Assembly: GCA_019454185.1 (NCBI GenBank)
Contig: CP075368.1
Location: 682,001 to 746,000, forward strand
Source: Phycisphaeraceae bacterium
GTDB taxonomy: Bacteria > Planctomycetota > Phycisphaerae > Phycisphaerales > UBA1924
DNA: 64,000 nt
Direction: 5' to 3'
A program made the position numbers and the translations under genes. This document shows positions 53,584-61,318 of this stretch, piece after piece. The first letter of the stretch is position 1; each line of letters opens with the position of its first letter. The notes beneath the pieces are model-generated. The model ran no database searches. It was given only the letters and a program-made list of their open reading frames with translations, and was not told where the DNA came from.

Positions 53584-54569
53584 GAGAGCTTTTTGCGTCA
53601 TCGCTTCATTGCCTGTGTGTGTCGATCAAGGATGATGATGGCTTGGATCCATCGACGGACCCGCTCGATGCCGCGCACGTGCGGCGGGATAAGCCCCACA
53701 TGGTGGGTCATTTCCAGGCGTGCAAACACACGCTCGATCACGCGCCGGAGTGACAGCAGGCCCCTGCCGAAGCCCGTCATGCTCTGCTCCAGCATGTCGA
53801 TGGCTCGACGGCGGTCCGGATGCGTTCCGGACCGCCGCACGCCGCGACCCACGCGGCAGTCCTTCCGCGGAACCACCAGTTGTCCGCCCTTGCACGCGCA
53901 GAGTTCATAGAGCTTCACGCTGTCGTAGTTCGAGTCGGCCAGCACATACCCGTTCAACTCCATGTCTCGCATCATCCGCTTGGCCATCACTGCTTCATGG
54001 CAGTGCATGGGCGTGAGACGCCAGGAGACGATCGAGCCCGCGAGATCGCAGATCGCATGGAGCTTGTAGCCGCGCAGTCCCCATGCGCCGAAGGTCGCGG
54101 TCCGGTCTCCGGAGTGCGAGGCGACGCGCAGGGCCTTGCCGTCAAGAGCCAGCACCAACGCTCCCGATGCAGAGACCAGATTCTCCGCCTCCGCCGCGGC
54201 AAGTAACGCCTGGACGCTGGTGGTTCTCAGCCGCCGGCTCATCCTGCTTGGCGAGGGCAATCGACCACGCCGCCACAACGGCCATGCATCGCGTCGGCAC
54301 GCCCAGGAGGTGGGTCGTCGGTGCAAGACGGCCCAGAGAAAGGTCAGCACGATGTCCGCATCGGTGAAGGTGAAGCGACCGCCACGCGGGCTCCGATCCA
54401 GCTTCCGCACGCTCGCCGCCAACACCCTCCAACTCGCGTTGTCCATGCTCGGTCTCCTGTCTGGCAGCTCCACCAGTGGGACCGAGCATGGCATGAGCCA
54501 TCAGATCGCGCAAGTCTCCACAATGGAAACACTTGGAACACATGGCGCAAAATGCTCGCGAGCCCGGGG
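53574..54569 (-). mobile_element. insertion sequence of about 1 kb with 28 bp inverted repeats
   Basis: The 28-base ends at 53574-53601 and 54542-54569 are inverted copies matching at 24 of 28 positions, both starting CCCCGGGC when read inward. They enclose a single transposase gene on the minus strand whose stop codon lies inside the inner end of one repeat. No target-site duplication is obvious in the flanks (GAG on one side, TGC on the other), so the insertion may be old or the ends may extend slightly. The family is not named with certainty; an IS5-like element is my guess. Confidence 0.75.
53598..54446 (-). CDS. DDE transposase of the insertion sequence
   Basis: This 282-residue protein belongs to the DDE (IS4/IS5-type) transposases. 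It has ALDGKALR, then YKLHAICDLAGSIVSWRLTP and GYVLADSNYDSVKLYELC, the usual Asp-bearing strands, and a C-terminal RRVIERVFARLE providing the Glu. I chose ATG 54446 because AGGAG lies 8 bases upstream; an earlier ATG at 54494 is in frame. The frame is intact. Its inverted repeats bracket it closely. Confidence 0.8.
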   Translation of the reverse strand: MDNASWRVLAASVRKLDRSPRGGRFTFTDADIVLTFLWAVLHRRPTSWACRRDAWPLWRRGRLPSPSRMSRRLRTTSVQALLAAAEAENLVSASGALVLALDGKALRVASHSGDRTATFGAWGLRGYKLHAICDLAGSIVSWRLTPMHCHEAVMAKRMMRDMELNGYVLADSNYDSVKLYELCACKGGQLVVPRKDCRVGRGVRRSGTHPDRRRAIDMLEQSMTGFGRGLLSLRRVIERVFARLEMTHHVGLIPPHVRGIERVRRWIQAIIILDRHTQAMKR

Positions 54570-55112
54570 TGCTTCGTCCCCGCACGGTTGCACGCGCGTG
54601 CTTCGATGCGTTCAGCATCGCACCCACCGCGACCCTCCAGAGGCACGCAGTGCCGACAGAATCCAGCCCAGCCCGTGAAGGCTGGGTTCAAGTCCGCCGC
54701 GCCGCGGCTTCCTCAGTGGAGGGTCCCCAACGGAGACCCGAATCTCTCCCCGCACCGCTCAACACTCACGCACAACACCAACACACTCTGTCGCCCCTAC
54801 AGGGCTCATCACCACATCACCGCACACCCGGGGCGACACTCGCCGCTCCGCGGCTGCGCTTGCCCCGGGCTCTTCCTGGACCGCCCCCTTGGGGCTTCCA
54901 ATCAAAATCCCGCACACCCGCCCGCCCCCTCCCTCTGTCTGCCATCTGGCCATTTGCGATCTGCTATTTCCCCCCTTGACTCCACCTCACTGACAGACTG
55001 TTGTCAGTAACACCGCGCGCAGTCACGCCCTCTGCGCGCCCAAACACCCACACTCCGAGATTTCTTCGCAACACGCTCTTGCATCGCGCTCGCCGCGCTG
55101 TATCGTCGTCGC
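54570..55112. repeat. gene-free palindrome cluster
   Basis: This 543 bp stretch holds no convincing gene. It contains several short palindromes: CGGGG-loop-CCCCG at the IS edge (54565-54583), CGATGC/GCATCG (54604-54620), CCCAGCC/GGCTGGG (54667-54686), a nested one with arms CCCGGGGC and GCCCCGGG and inner GCCGC/GCGGC (54827-54869), and ACTGACA/TGTCAGT (54989-55008). The last is an operator-like site about 105 bp upstream of the next ORF. Such palindromes look like dispersed REP-type sequences of this genome. Confidence 0.6.
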
Positions 55113-56546
55113 ATGGTCGCACACGCTGCGGCAACTCTTGATGACTCCTCTCTTGGTGGCACCGCTCTCCAGAGCGGTGGCTCTGCACCTCCTCGTGCCA
55201 CTCGCCCGATGGCGAGTGCTCCACCTCCCTCTGCCCCTTCTGCTTCCTCCTCTTCATCGTCCCCTCCGCGGCACTCCGCGGCTCTCCGCGTTGAGTCCTC
55301 CTCTTCCGACGACTCCCTCATCCCCGCCCACCTCCACAGCCCGATCCTCTCCGCGCTCTGCCACCCCGGCTCATCGCTCTGTTCCGTCGCGCGCGACTTC
55401 CGCATCGCCGTCGACATCCTCGCCATGTGGCTCACCGAACCCGACACGCGCGAAAAGATGCTCGCCATCGAGAAAGGCGGCTGCGCCCACACGCGCATGG
55501 CCGCCTCCGTCTCTCTCGCCTCCACCGTCGGCGTCCTGCAAACCATCATCGACGACTACACCCAGGCCCGCGCCCACGCCCGCCAACTCCGCGCCCAGCA
55601 CGAACACCTCGCGCCCGGCGCGTCCCGATACGACCCGCTCCCACCCTCGCATCTCAACGCGCACCCCGCTCGCTCGTTCCTCCCCGGTGAAGCGATCTTG
55701 GGCGACACATCACTGCAAGCCCAACGCCTCGAACTCCGCCGAGCCGAGGGCGCACGCCGCGCCTGCCACCACCTCTACCGCCTCTCCCGCATCCTCCCCA
55801 TCGACGACTCCATCCTCGCCCTCGCACACGCACACTCTGTTCGGGTGCCACACGTTGCTCGGGTGCCACAGGATGTCGGGGTGCCACAGATTGCTGGGGT
55901 GCCACTGGTTCCCGCCGAGCCCAGCGAGGCGGAACCAGTGCTCCAGCCACAGGTTGTTCCGGTGCCACAGGATGTTCGGGTGCCACTGGATGCTGGGGTG
56001 CCACTGGTTCCCGCCGAGCCCAGCGAGGCGGAACCATTGCTCCGGCCACACGTTGCTCGGGTGCCACAGGTTGTTCGGGTGCCACTGGTTCCCGCCGAGC
56101 CCAGCGAGGCGGAACCAGTGCTCCAGCCACAGGTTGTTCCGGTGCCACTGGATGTTCGGGTGCCACTGGTTCCCGCCGAGCCCAGCGAGACGGAACCAGT
56201 GCTCCAGGCCGAGGCATCCGACTCGAACCGAGCCGCGAGCGTCAGCGAGCGGACCTCTTCTCCTAGTGGCACCGCCGTGGGGGGCCAGAGCGGTTATTCT
56301 GCCTCTTCTTACTCTTCTCCTTCTTCCTCCGACTCTCCACTCCCAAGCCAGCCGGTTCATCCGGCTGGCGCTCTCCCCAACCTCCCCATCGCGGCCGGCC
56401 TCAAGCCGGACGCGAACTCCCCATCGGCCCTCAAGGACGATGCGGCCTCTGCCATGCCACCCGAGCAACCCACAACTTCAGATCCCCCCTCTGCCCCACC
56501 CCCATCCCCACCTGCTCCAGTCCCGCGACCACACCACGCGGCATGA
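55113..56546 (+). CDS. hypothetical protein with repeat-built C-terminal half
   Basis: I do not recognise this 477-residue protein. Residues 1-65 are low-complexity Ser/Ala/Pro and contain a palindrome in the DNA. Residues about 68-235 look like a real folded domain, with SSLCSVARDFRIAVDILAMW, which could be a helix-turn-helix, and helical stretches with REKMLAIEKGG. Residues about 243-370 are hexapeptide repeats with the pattern VPxxxx (for example RVPQDV). Then come Ser-rich and Pro-rich tails. Codons in the core end mostly in C or G, as in real genes nearby. The translation may have been elongated by in-frame repeat insertion. Coding is likely for the core and uncertain for the tail. Confidence 0.5.
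   Translation: MVAHAAATLDDSSLGGTALQSGGSAPPRATRPMASAPPPSAPSASSSSSSPPRHSAALRVESSSSDDSLIPAHLHSPILSALCHPGSSLCSVARDFRIAVDILAMWLTEPDTREKMLAIEKGGCAHTRMAASVSLASTVGVLQTIIDDYTQARAHARQLRAQHEHLAPGASRYDPLPPSHLNAHPARSFLPGEAILGDTSLQAQRLELRRAEGARRACHHLYRLSRILPIDDSILALAHAHSVRVPHVARVPQDVGVPQIAGVPLVPAEPSEAEPVLQPQVVPVPQDVRVPLDAGVPLVPAEPSEAEPLLRPHVARVPQVVRVPLVPAEPSEAEPVLQPQVVPVPLDVRVPLVPAEPSETEPVLQAEASDSNRAASVSERTSSPSGTAVGGQSGYSASSYSSPSSSDSPLPSQPVHPAGALPNLPIAAGLKPDANSPSALKDDAASAMPPEQPTTSDPPSAPPPSPPAPVPRPHHAA
55842..56215. repeat. 18 bp and 81 bp tandem repeats with four hairpins
   Basis: GGTGCC recurs every 18 bases at 55844, 55862, 55880 and 55898. Hairpins with arms CACTGGTTCCCGCC and GGCGGAACCAGTG and an 11-base loop lie at 55903-55940, 56002-56039, 56083-56120 and 56164-56201. 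Spacings are 99, 81 and 81 bp, all multiples of 9, so the reading frame of the hypothetical protein is preserved. The hairpin arms vary by one or two bases between copies. Both strands are open across the region. Confidence 0.9.
56225..56253. repeat. dispersed motif shared with 46441-46464
   Basis: The bases GCGTCAGCGAGCGGA occur here and at 46450-46464, each preceded by a related GAACCG stretch. The version here contains a near-palindromic CCGCGAGC...GCGAGCGG core. It looks like one of the dispersed repeats of this genome. Within the hypothetical ORF it is translated as part of a Ser/Arg-rich stretch. Confidence 0.7.
56347..56369. repeat. perfect 9 bp hairpin in the hypothetical ORF
   Basis: GCCAGCCGG and CCGGCTGGC pair around loop TTCAT. 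With the four repeats upstream and those in the gene-free stretch it makes this 1.8 kb zone unusually rich in palindromes. Confidence 0.8.
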
Positions 56547-56601
56547 TCGCGCTCGCCAACCGAGCCGCCATCCGAACTTCGAATCAGGGTGTACCGGCGA
56601 G

Positions 56602-57207
56602 TCAGGGTGTACCGGATCCTACCGGCCGGTCGTGCTGCGCGGCTGCTTCATCGGTATTCGCGGGCTTCGGCGCATCATCGGCGGTTGTGACCGGCGTGTC
56701 GGACGCGGCGGCAAACTCGTGTGGATCGCTCTTGAATCTGCCGGTTCGCAGACCCCACATCGTGTGAACGATGCGGGTCACGACGATCGCGCTGACAAAG
56801 CCGAAGACGAAGGCCCAGTTCGCCTTGATCCCCTGGTACTGGAGGAGGTACATCAGGCCGCCGGCGACCATGTAGTACAGGGGCGAGAGAATGGCTCGCT
56901 CGAACTGGACGAGCGACGCATCTTTGAAGAACGCGCGCTTGCTCTTGCGCACGCGAGGGCGGCGAGAGGCGGGGCGCCAGTGGTTCGCGAGCCAGTGGAG
57001 GCCGTAATAGATGACGACATCCGCGACAACGTCGATTCCCGCCGCGGCGAGGGTGATCAGGAACTTGCGTTCCGGCCCGATCCACTCGCTGACCAGAAGG
57101 ACGGGGTACTTGGAGATAGCGATCGCGAGGAGCCCGGCGGCAACCACGTTGAAATTGATATTGAAGAGCCGGCTTTGCTGGTAGAGTTTGAAGAGTCTGC
57201 CGGTCAT
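56602..57207 (-). CDS. polytopic inner-membrane protein of unknown function
   Basis: This 201-residue protein has four likely membrane segments: NFNVVAAGLLAIAISKYPVL, LITLAAAGIDVVADVVIYYG, ILSPLYYMVAGGLMYLLQY and WAFVFGFVSAIVVTRIV. A basic cytoplasmic loop (RPASRRPRVRKSKR) lies between the second and third. The last 35 residues are a disordered Asp/Ala/Thr-rich tail. No family is recognised. It lies 48 bp behind the UDP-glucose dehydrogenase gene on the same strand, so it is probably in the same operon and may serve an envelope polysaccharide function. Confidence 0.75.
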   Translation of the reverse strand: MTGRLFKLYQQSRLFNINFNVVAAGLLAIAISKYPVLLVSEWIGPERKFLITLAAAGIDVVADVVIYYGLHWLANHWRPASRRPRVRKSKRAFFKDASLVQFERAILSPLYYMVAGGLMYLLQYQGIKANWAFVFGFVSAIVVTRIVHTMWGLRTGRFKSDPHEFAAASDTPVTTADDAPKPANTDEAAAQHDRPVGSGTP

Positions 57208-57255
57208 GGCGGATCATCCGGTTTCCATCGGGCACGTCGCATCGGACCCGGCTCG

Positions 57256-58608
57256 TCAAGATCCACTGACGCTCTTGCGTCCGACGGAGTGGTAGGTGAA
57301 TCCGGCCTGCGCCATCACAGAGGGCCGGTACAGGTTACGTCCGTCGAAGACAGCCCGGGACCGCATGAGCGACCGAAGCCGCTGGAAATCCGGGCTTTTG
57401 AACTCGTCCCAGTCCGTGGAGACCACGAGGGCGTCCGCCCCCGTCGCGGCGTCATACATGTCGTCAACGATCGACAGGGCCGGACCGTACCCAGTGCCGA
57501 GATCGGCCCGGGCGTTGGCGTTCGCGACCGGATCGAAGGCCCGAACGATCGCGCCCGCCGCAAGGGCCTTGCGCATGAGTGTGAGCGCGGGTGCCTCGCG
57601 GATGTCGTCGGTCTGGGGCTTGAAGGCGATCCCCCAGAACGCGATGGTCTTCCCCTTCAGGCCCCCTTGCTCGAAGTGGCGTTCGATCTTCGAGAAGAAG
57701 CGGTCGCGCTGACGCTGGTTGACCTCGTGAACGGCCTTGGAGAGCGGGGTGGGCACGCCCGACTTGTCGCCCATCATGATGCACGCGAGCGTGTCCTTTG
57801 GAAAGCAGGAGCCGCCGTACCCGAGCCCCGGATACAGGAAGGCCGAGCCGATGCGCTTGTCCGCGCACATGCCCTCTCGCACGCGTCCGATGTCCGCGCC
57901 GTACGCCTCGCACAACGCGGCCATCTCGTTGATGAACGAGATCTTCGTGGCGAGGAAGTTGTTCGAGGCGTACTTGACCATCTCCGAGGAGAGGATGTCC
58001 ATGATGTAGATGGGGTGGCCGTTGCGAACGAAGGGGTCGTAGATGGCGCGGAAGAACTCACCGGCCTCGGGGTCTTCGACGCCGCACACCACGCGATCGG
58101 GCTTGATGAAGTCGTTGATCGCGGCGCCTTCCTTGAGGAACTCGGGGTTGTTGGCGATGTGGAACCTCACGCCGGGCGCGCCCGAGGCGATCCTGTCGCG
58201 GACCGCGAGCGAGGTGCCGACGGGCACGGTGCTCTTGACGACGATGGTCTTTGCGGGGGTGCCCGCAGGGAGCGTTCTCAGGACTGCGGCGATGTCGTCC
58301 GCCGCGGCATGGATGTAGCGGAGGTCCGTGTGGCCGTTGTCGTCGCTGGGTGTGCCGACACAGATGAAGATGGCATCGGCATCTCGGTAGGCCTCGACCT
58401 TTTCTGTGGTGAAGCGGAGGCGGCCCGCGGCGATATTCTTCTCCATGAGTTCGGTGAGCCCCGGCTCATAGATGGGGCACTCGCCGCGCCGGAGTTTCTC
58501 GATCTTTCGCTCGTCGATGTCGAGGCATGTGACGGCGTTTCCCGTGTTGGAGAAACAGACTCCCGTGACGAGCCCGACATAACCGGTTCCGACCATCGTC
58601 AGACGCAT
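57256..58608 (-). CDS. ugd: UDP-glucose / nucleotide-sugar 6-dehydrogenase
   Basis: This 450-residue NAD-dependent enzyme oxidises UDP-glucose (or a related nucleotide sugar) to the uronate for polysaccharide synthesis. The N-terminal Rossmann motif is MVGTGYVGLVTGVCFS. The catalytic cysteine is Cys268 in YGGSCFPKDTLA. The C-terminal domain has AFWGIAFKPQTDDIREAPAL. The ATG at 58608 has GAGGTG about 5 bases upstream. Substrate (UDP-glucose versus GDP-mannose) cannot be fixed from the sequence. The opposite-strand methyltransferase gene starts 98 bp away. Confidence 0.92.
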   Translation of the reverse strand: MRLTMVGTGYVGLVTGVCFSNTGNAVTCLDIDERKIEKLRRGECPIYEPGLTELMEKNIAAGRLRFTTEKVEAYRDADAIFICVGTPSDDNGHTDLRYIHAAADDIAAVLRTLPAGTPAKTIVVKSTVPVGTSLAVRDRIASGAPGVRFHIANNPEFLKEGAAINDFIKPDRVVCGVEDPEAGEFFRAIYDPFVRNGHPIYIMDILSSEMVKYASNNFLATKISFINEMAALCEAYGADIGRVREGMCADKRIGSAFLYPGLGYGGSCFPKDTLACIMMGDKSGVPTPLSKAVHEVNQRQRDRFFSKIERHFEQGGLKGKTIAFWGIAFKPQTDDIREAPALTLMRKALAAGAIVRAFDPVANANARADLGTGYGPALSIVDDMYDAATGADALVVSTDWDEFKSPDFQRLRSLMRSRAVFDGRNLYRPSVMAQAGFTYHSVGRKSVSGS

Positions 58609-58706
58609 TGCGCACCTCATCCATGACGTATCCGCCGACGGTCTGGCCGACGGGTCTGACTATAGCCGCGCGACAAAGTGCCGCGTCCTCCGTACACTCC
58701 CCGCCC

Positions 58707-59543
58707 ATGCCAGGACCCAAGAAGCCCGAGCCGAGCCGTTCCAGGATGTCCCGTGCTGCCCGTGCGGATCGCCACGATCTGTACCAGAGGGCGGTGCAGG
58801 ACGTTGTCTCCGAGATCGACTTTGTCGAGGGGGAGTTCAAGCGGATCCGCAGGCGTCGCGCCTCGGTGATCCGGGAGGATTTCTGCGGGACGGCGAACAC
58901 CTCTTGCGAGTGGGTGCGTCGGGGGCCTTCGCACCGGGCGATCGGCGTCGATCTCGACCAGCCGACGCTCGACTGGGGCATCGAGCACAACCTGTCGAAG
59001 CTGCGCCCGGCGCAGCGTGAGCGGGTCACGCTGCTGAATCGCAACGTGCTGTCACCCGGGCGCGAGGGGAGCGGGGTCGATGCCGTGCTGGCGATGAACT
59101 TCTCGTACTGGATCTTCAAGACCCGACCGCTGATGCGCAGGTACTTTGAGAGCGTTCGCAAGTCGCTGGCGACCGACGGGCTCTTCTTCATGGATTTTTA
59201 CGGTGGGCCCGACAGCGTGAAGATCATGCGGGAGCGGAGGCCGTGCCGCGGCTTCACTTATGTCTGGGACCAGTCTCGTTACGACGCCTTGACCGGGGAC
59301 TACACGTGCCACATCCACTTTGCGTTCCCGGATGGGTCGCGGATGCGGAACGCGTTCACGTACGAGTGGCGTCTGTGGAGCTTGGTGGAGATCCGGGAGT
59401 TGCTTGCGGAGGCGGGGTTCGGGCGATCGACGGTCTATCTCGAAGGTGATGACGGGAAGGGGGGCGGTGACGGGAAGTTCGTGCCTGCATCGGTGGGCGA
59501 GAACTGCCTGGCTTGGCTGGCTTACATCGTGGCGGAGCCGTGA
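58707..59543 (+). CDS. class I SAM-dependent methyltransferase
   Basis: This 278-residue protein has a Rossmann-like methyltransferase core. REDFCGTANTSCEWVRRG and AIGVDLDQPTLDWG are the SAM-binding segments, and VDAVLAMNFSYWIFK with LATDGLFFMDFYGG follow the usual order. The substrate is unknown; a small molecule or lipid is possible. The ATG at 58707 gives MPGPKKPEPSRSR; an upstream in-frame start at 58608 would overlap the ugd start and add a non-conserved leader. It is the first gene to the right of the compositional switch that lies on the plus strand. Confidence 0.8.
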   Translation: MPGPKKPEPSRSRMSRAARADRHDLYQRAVQDVVSEIDFVEGEFKRIRRRRASVIREDFCGTANTSCEWVRRGPSHRAIGVDLDQPTLDWGIEHNLSKLRPAQRERVTLLNRNVLSPGREGSGVDAVLAMNFSYWIFKTRPLMRRYFESVRKSLATDGLFFMDFYGGPDSVKIMRERRPCRGFTYVWDQSRYDALTGDYTCHIHFAFPDGSRMRNAFTYEWRLWSLVEIRELLAEAGFGRSTVYLEGDDGKGGGDGKFVPASVGENCLAWLAYIVAEP

Positions 59544-59644
59544 TCGGGAGGGTGCGGGGGGAGGGGCGTGGAGGCGTTTGCTGCGCTATGATTTCAGGAA
59601 GTATTGAAACCGCCAATCCTCTCTGACGGACCGAAAGACCCACT

Positions 59645-60679
59645 ATGCGAGGCGTGCTCGAACTCTCACCGGAACTGGAAGGCGTGCAGACGGCCGTCGC
59701 TTCGGCGCTCGGGCGTGTCGAACGCCGGTTCGCGGAGCAGTTGCGTTCTGATCTGCCGGTGGTGAACGAGTTGTGCGGGCACGTCGAGCGGTATCGGGGG
59801 AAGATGCTGCGGCCCGTGCTGGTCCTGCTTGCTGGGTTGGCGGCGCATCCCGAGGGATCGTCGAGCGAGCCGGGGGAGATCCTGGGGGATGAGCACATCA
59901 CGATGGCGGCGGTGTGCGAGATGGTGCACATGGCCACGCTGGTTCACGATGATGTGCTGGATGAGGCGGACGTGAGGCGTCGGGGGAGGACGCTGAACAC
60001 GCTGAGGGGGAATGAGGCGGCGGTGATGCTGGGCGATTATCTGATCGCGTCGGCGTATCACCTCTGCTCGCAGATGCGGTCGCAGGACCACGCGCTGGCG
60101 ATCGCGGGTGTGAGCCGGGTGCTGTGCGCGGGGGAGTTGCTGCAGATCGATCATCGCGAGGACTGGTCGCTGGATGAGGCGACGTACTTCGAGATTCTGG
60201 AGCGGAAGACGGCGTCGCTGATCGCGGTGGCGTGCGAGCGGGGGGCGTTGATATCGGGCGCGGATGCGAGAGTCGCGGGCGCGCTCGGGGCGTATGGCCG
60301 CCGGCTCGGCGTCGCGTTCCAGATACAGGACGACCTGCTCGACCTGACGGGTGAGGAGGGCTCGGTCGGGAAGTCGGTGGGGAAGGACATCGAGAAGGGG
60401 AAGCTGACGCTGCCGCTGATCCTGCATCTTGCGGGTGCGGAGGCGTCGGAGCGTGCGGCGTGCATCAGACTGATCGAGGGGGCATCGAGTGCGGGGGGCG
60501 GCAAGGAGCGGGCGATCCTCGCGGATCGGCTGCTCGCGTCGGGCGCGTTGGCGCGTGCGCACCATATCGCGCTCGATCGTGTCGCGGATGCGAGGGCGTC
60601 TCTGGATGCGATCGCGCCGTCGCCTGCGCGGAGCGTGCTGGAGCGGATGGCAGATGCCGCGGTGAGGCGGACGCTCTGA
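59645..60679 (+). CDS. polyprenyl (octaprenyl-type) diphosphate synthase
   Basis: This 344-residue isoprenoid chain-elongation enzyme builds the long prenyl chain for quinones. The first Asp-rich motif is HDDVLDEAD (Asp102, Asp103, Asp106) followed by RRRG. The second is FQIQDDLLD (Asp229, Asp230, Asp233). RGKMLRPVLVLLAG (about 51-64) and the C-terminal helices fit the IspB/long-chain family. Codons here favour GCG, CTG and GTG, unlike the C-ending codons of plus-strand genes left of 50 kb, in keeping with the skew switch. Confidence 0.92.
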   Translation: MRGVLELSPELEGVQTAVASALGRVERRFAEQLRSDLPVVNELCGHVERYRGKMLRPVLVLLAGLAAHPEGSSSEPGEILGDEHITMAAVCEMVHMATLVHDDVLDEADVRRRGRTLNTLRGNEAAVMLGDYLIASAYHLCSQMRSQDHALAIAGVSRVLCAGELLQIDHREDWSLDEATYFEILERKTASLIAVACERGALISGADARVAGALGAYGRRLGVAFQIQDDLLDLTGEEGSVGKSVGKDIEKGKLTLPLILHLAGAEASERAACIRLIEGASSAGGGKERAILADRLLASGALARAHHIALDRVADARASLDAIAPSPARSVLERMADAAVRRTL

Positions 60680-60684
60680 GGCAT

Positions 60685-61284
60685 TCAGGGGATGGTTGCG
60701 AGTGCGGCGCGGAGCCCGCCGAGGAACATTTCGACCGAGATGGCGACGAGCAGCATGCCCATCAGTCGCTCGATGGCGATGAGCGTGCGTTTGCCGATCC
60801 GTGCGGCGATGCGCATGCCGATGACGAGGGTGAGTGCTGCGGCGAGCCAGGCGATGCCGACGGAGCCGAGGCGTTCGGCGGTTGAGCCGGTGCCGCCCGT
60901 TCCCAGGAGGATGACCATCGCGATGGCCGATGGTCCTGCGAGCATGGGGGTTGCGAGGGGGACGATGAGCGGCTCGCCCGAGCCCTCTGTCTCGAAGCTG
61001 AGTTTGATGGAGGGGAAGATCATCGGCAGGGCGATGAGGAAGAGGATGATTGCGCCGGCGAGCGTGAGGGCGGGCTCTGAGATGTGGAGGGTGCCCAGGA
61101 TGTGCCGACCCGCGAAGAAGAAGAGGAGCAGGATCGCAAGGGCGATCAGCAACTCACGGACGAGGATGCGTGTCCTTCGCTCGGGCGCGACGCCCTTGAG
61201 GATCCCGACAAAGACCGGGATCAGACCGAAGGGGTCGATGATGAAGAAGAGCACGACGGCATTCGAGAGCACGCTCGGCGGCAT
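60685..61284 (-). CDS. MarC family integral membrane protein
   Basis: This 199-residue protein has six likely membrane helices. The MarC hallmarks are NAVVLFFIIDPFGLIPVFVG near the start, LTLAGAIILFLIALPM in the middle and PLIVPLATPMLAGPSAIAMV. The family is conserved but its function is unclear; it was once linked to antibiotic resistance. I use the ATG at 61284; an ATG at 61305 would add seven residues. Its 3' end is 6 bp from the polyprenyl synthase stop on the other strand. Confidence 0.9.
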   Translation of the reverse strand: MPPSVLSNAVVLFFIIDPFGLIPVFVGILKGVAPERRTRILVRELLIALAILLLFFFAGRHILGTLHISEPALTLAGAIILFLIALPMIFPSIKLSFETEGSGEPLIVPLATPMLAGPSAIAMVILLGTGGTGSTAERLGSVGIAWLAAALTLVIGMRIAARIGKRTLIAIERLMGMLLVAISVEMFLGGLRAALATIP

Positions 61285-61318
61285 GGGGCGATGGTACCAC
61301 GGCAAGAGCGCTGCGGGT

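Noticed and set aside
54570..55112. Chromosomal origin with DnaA boxes
   Set aside because: I found no TTATCCACA-type box, AT-rich unwinding tract or dnaA gene; only the skew change suggests an origin nearby.
55842..56215. CRISPR array
   Set aside because: The units are tandem 18 bp and 81 bp repeats without unique spacers, and there are no cas genes.
55138..58626. 1162-codon plus-strand frame spanning the repeat region and ugd
   Set aside because: It is antisense to ugd and the membrane protein gene, contains no recognisable domain, and its first part is another frame of the hypothetical ORF.
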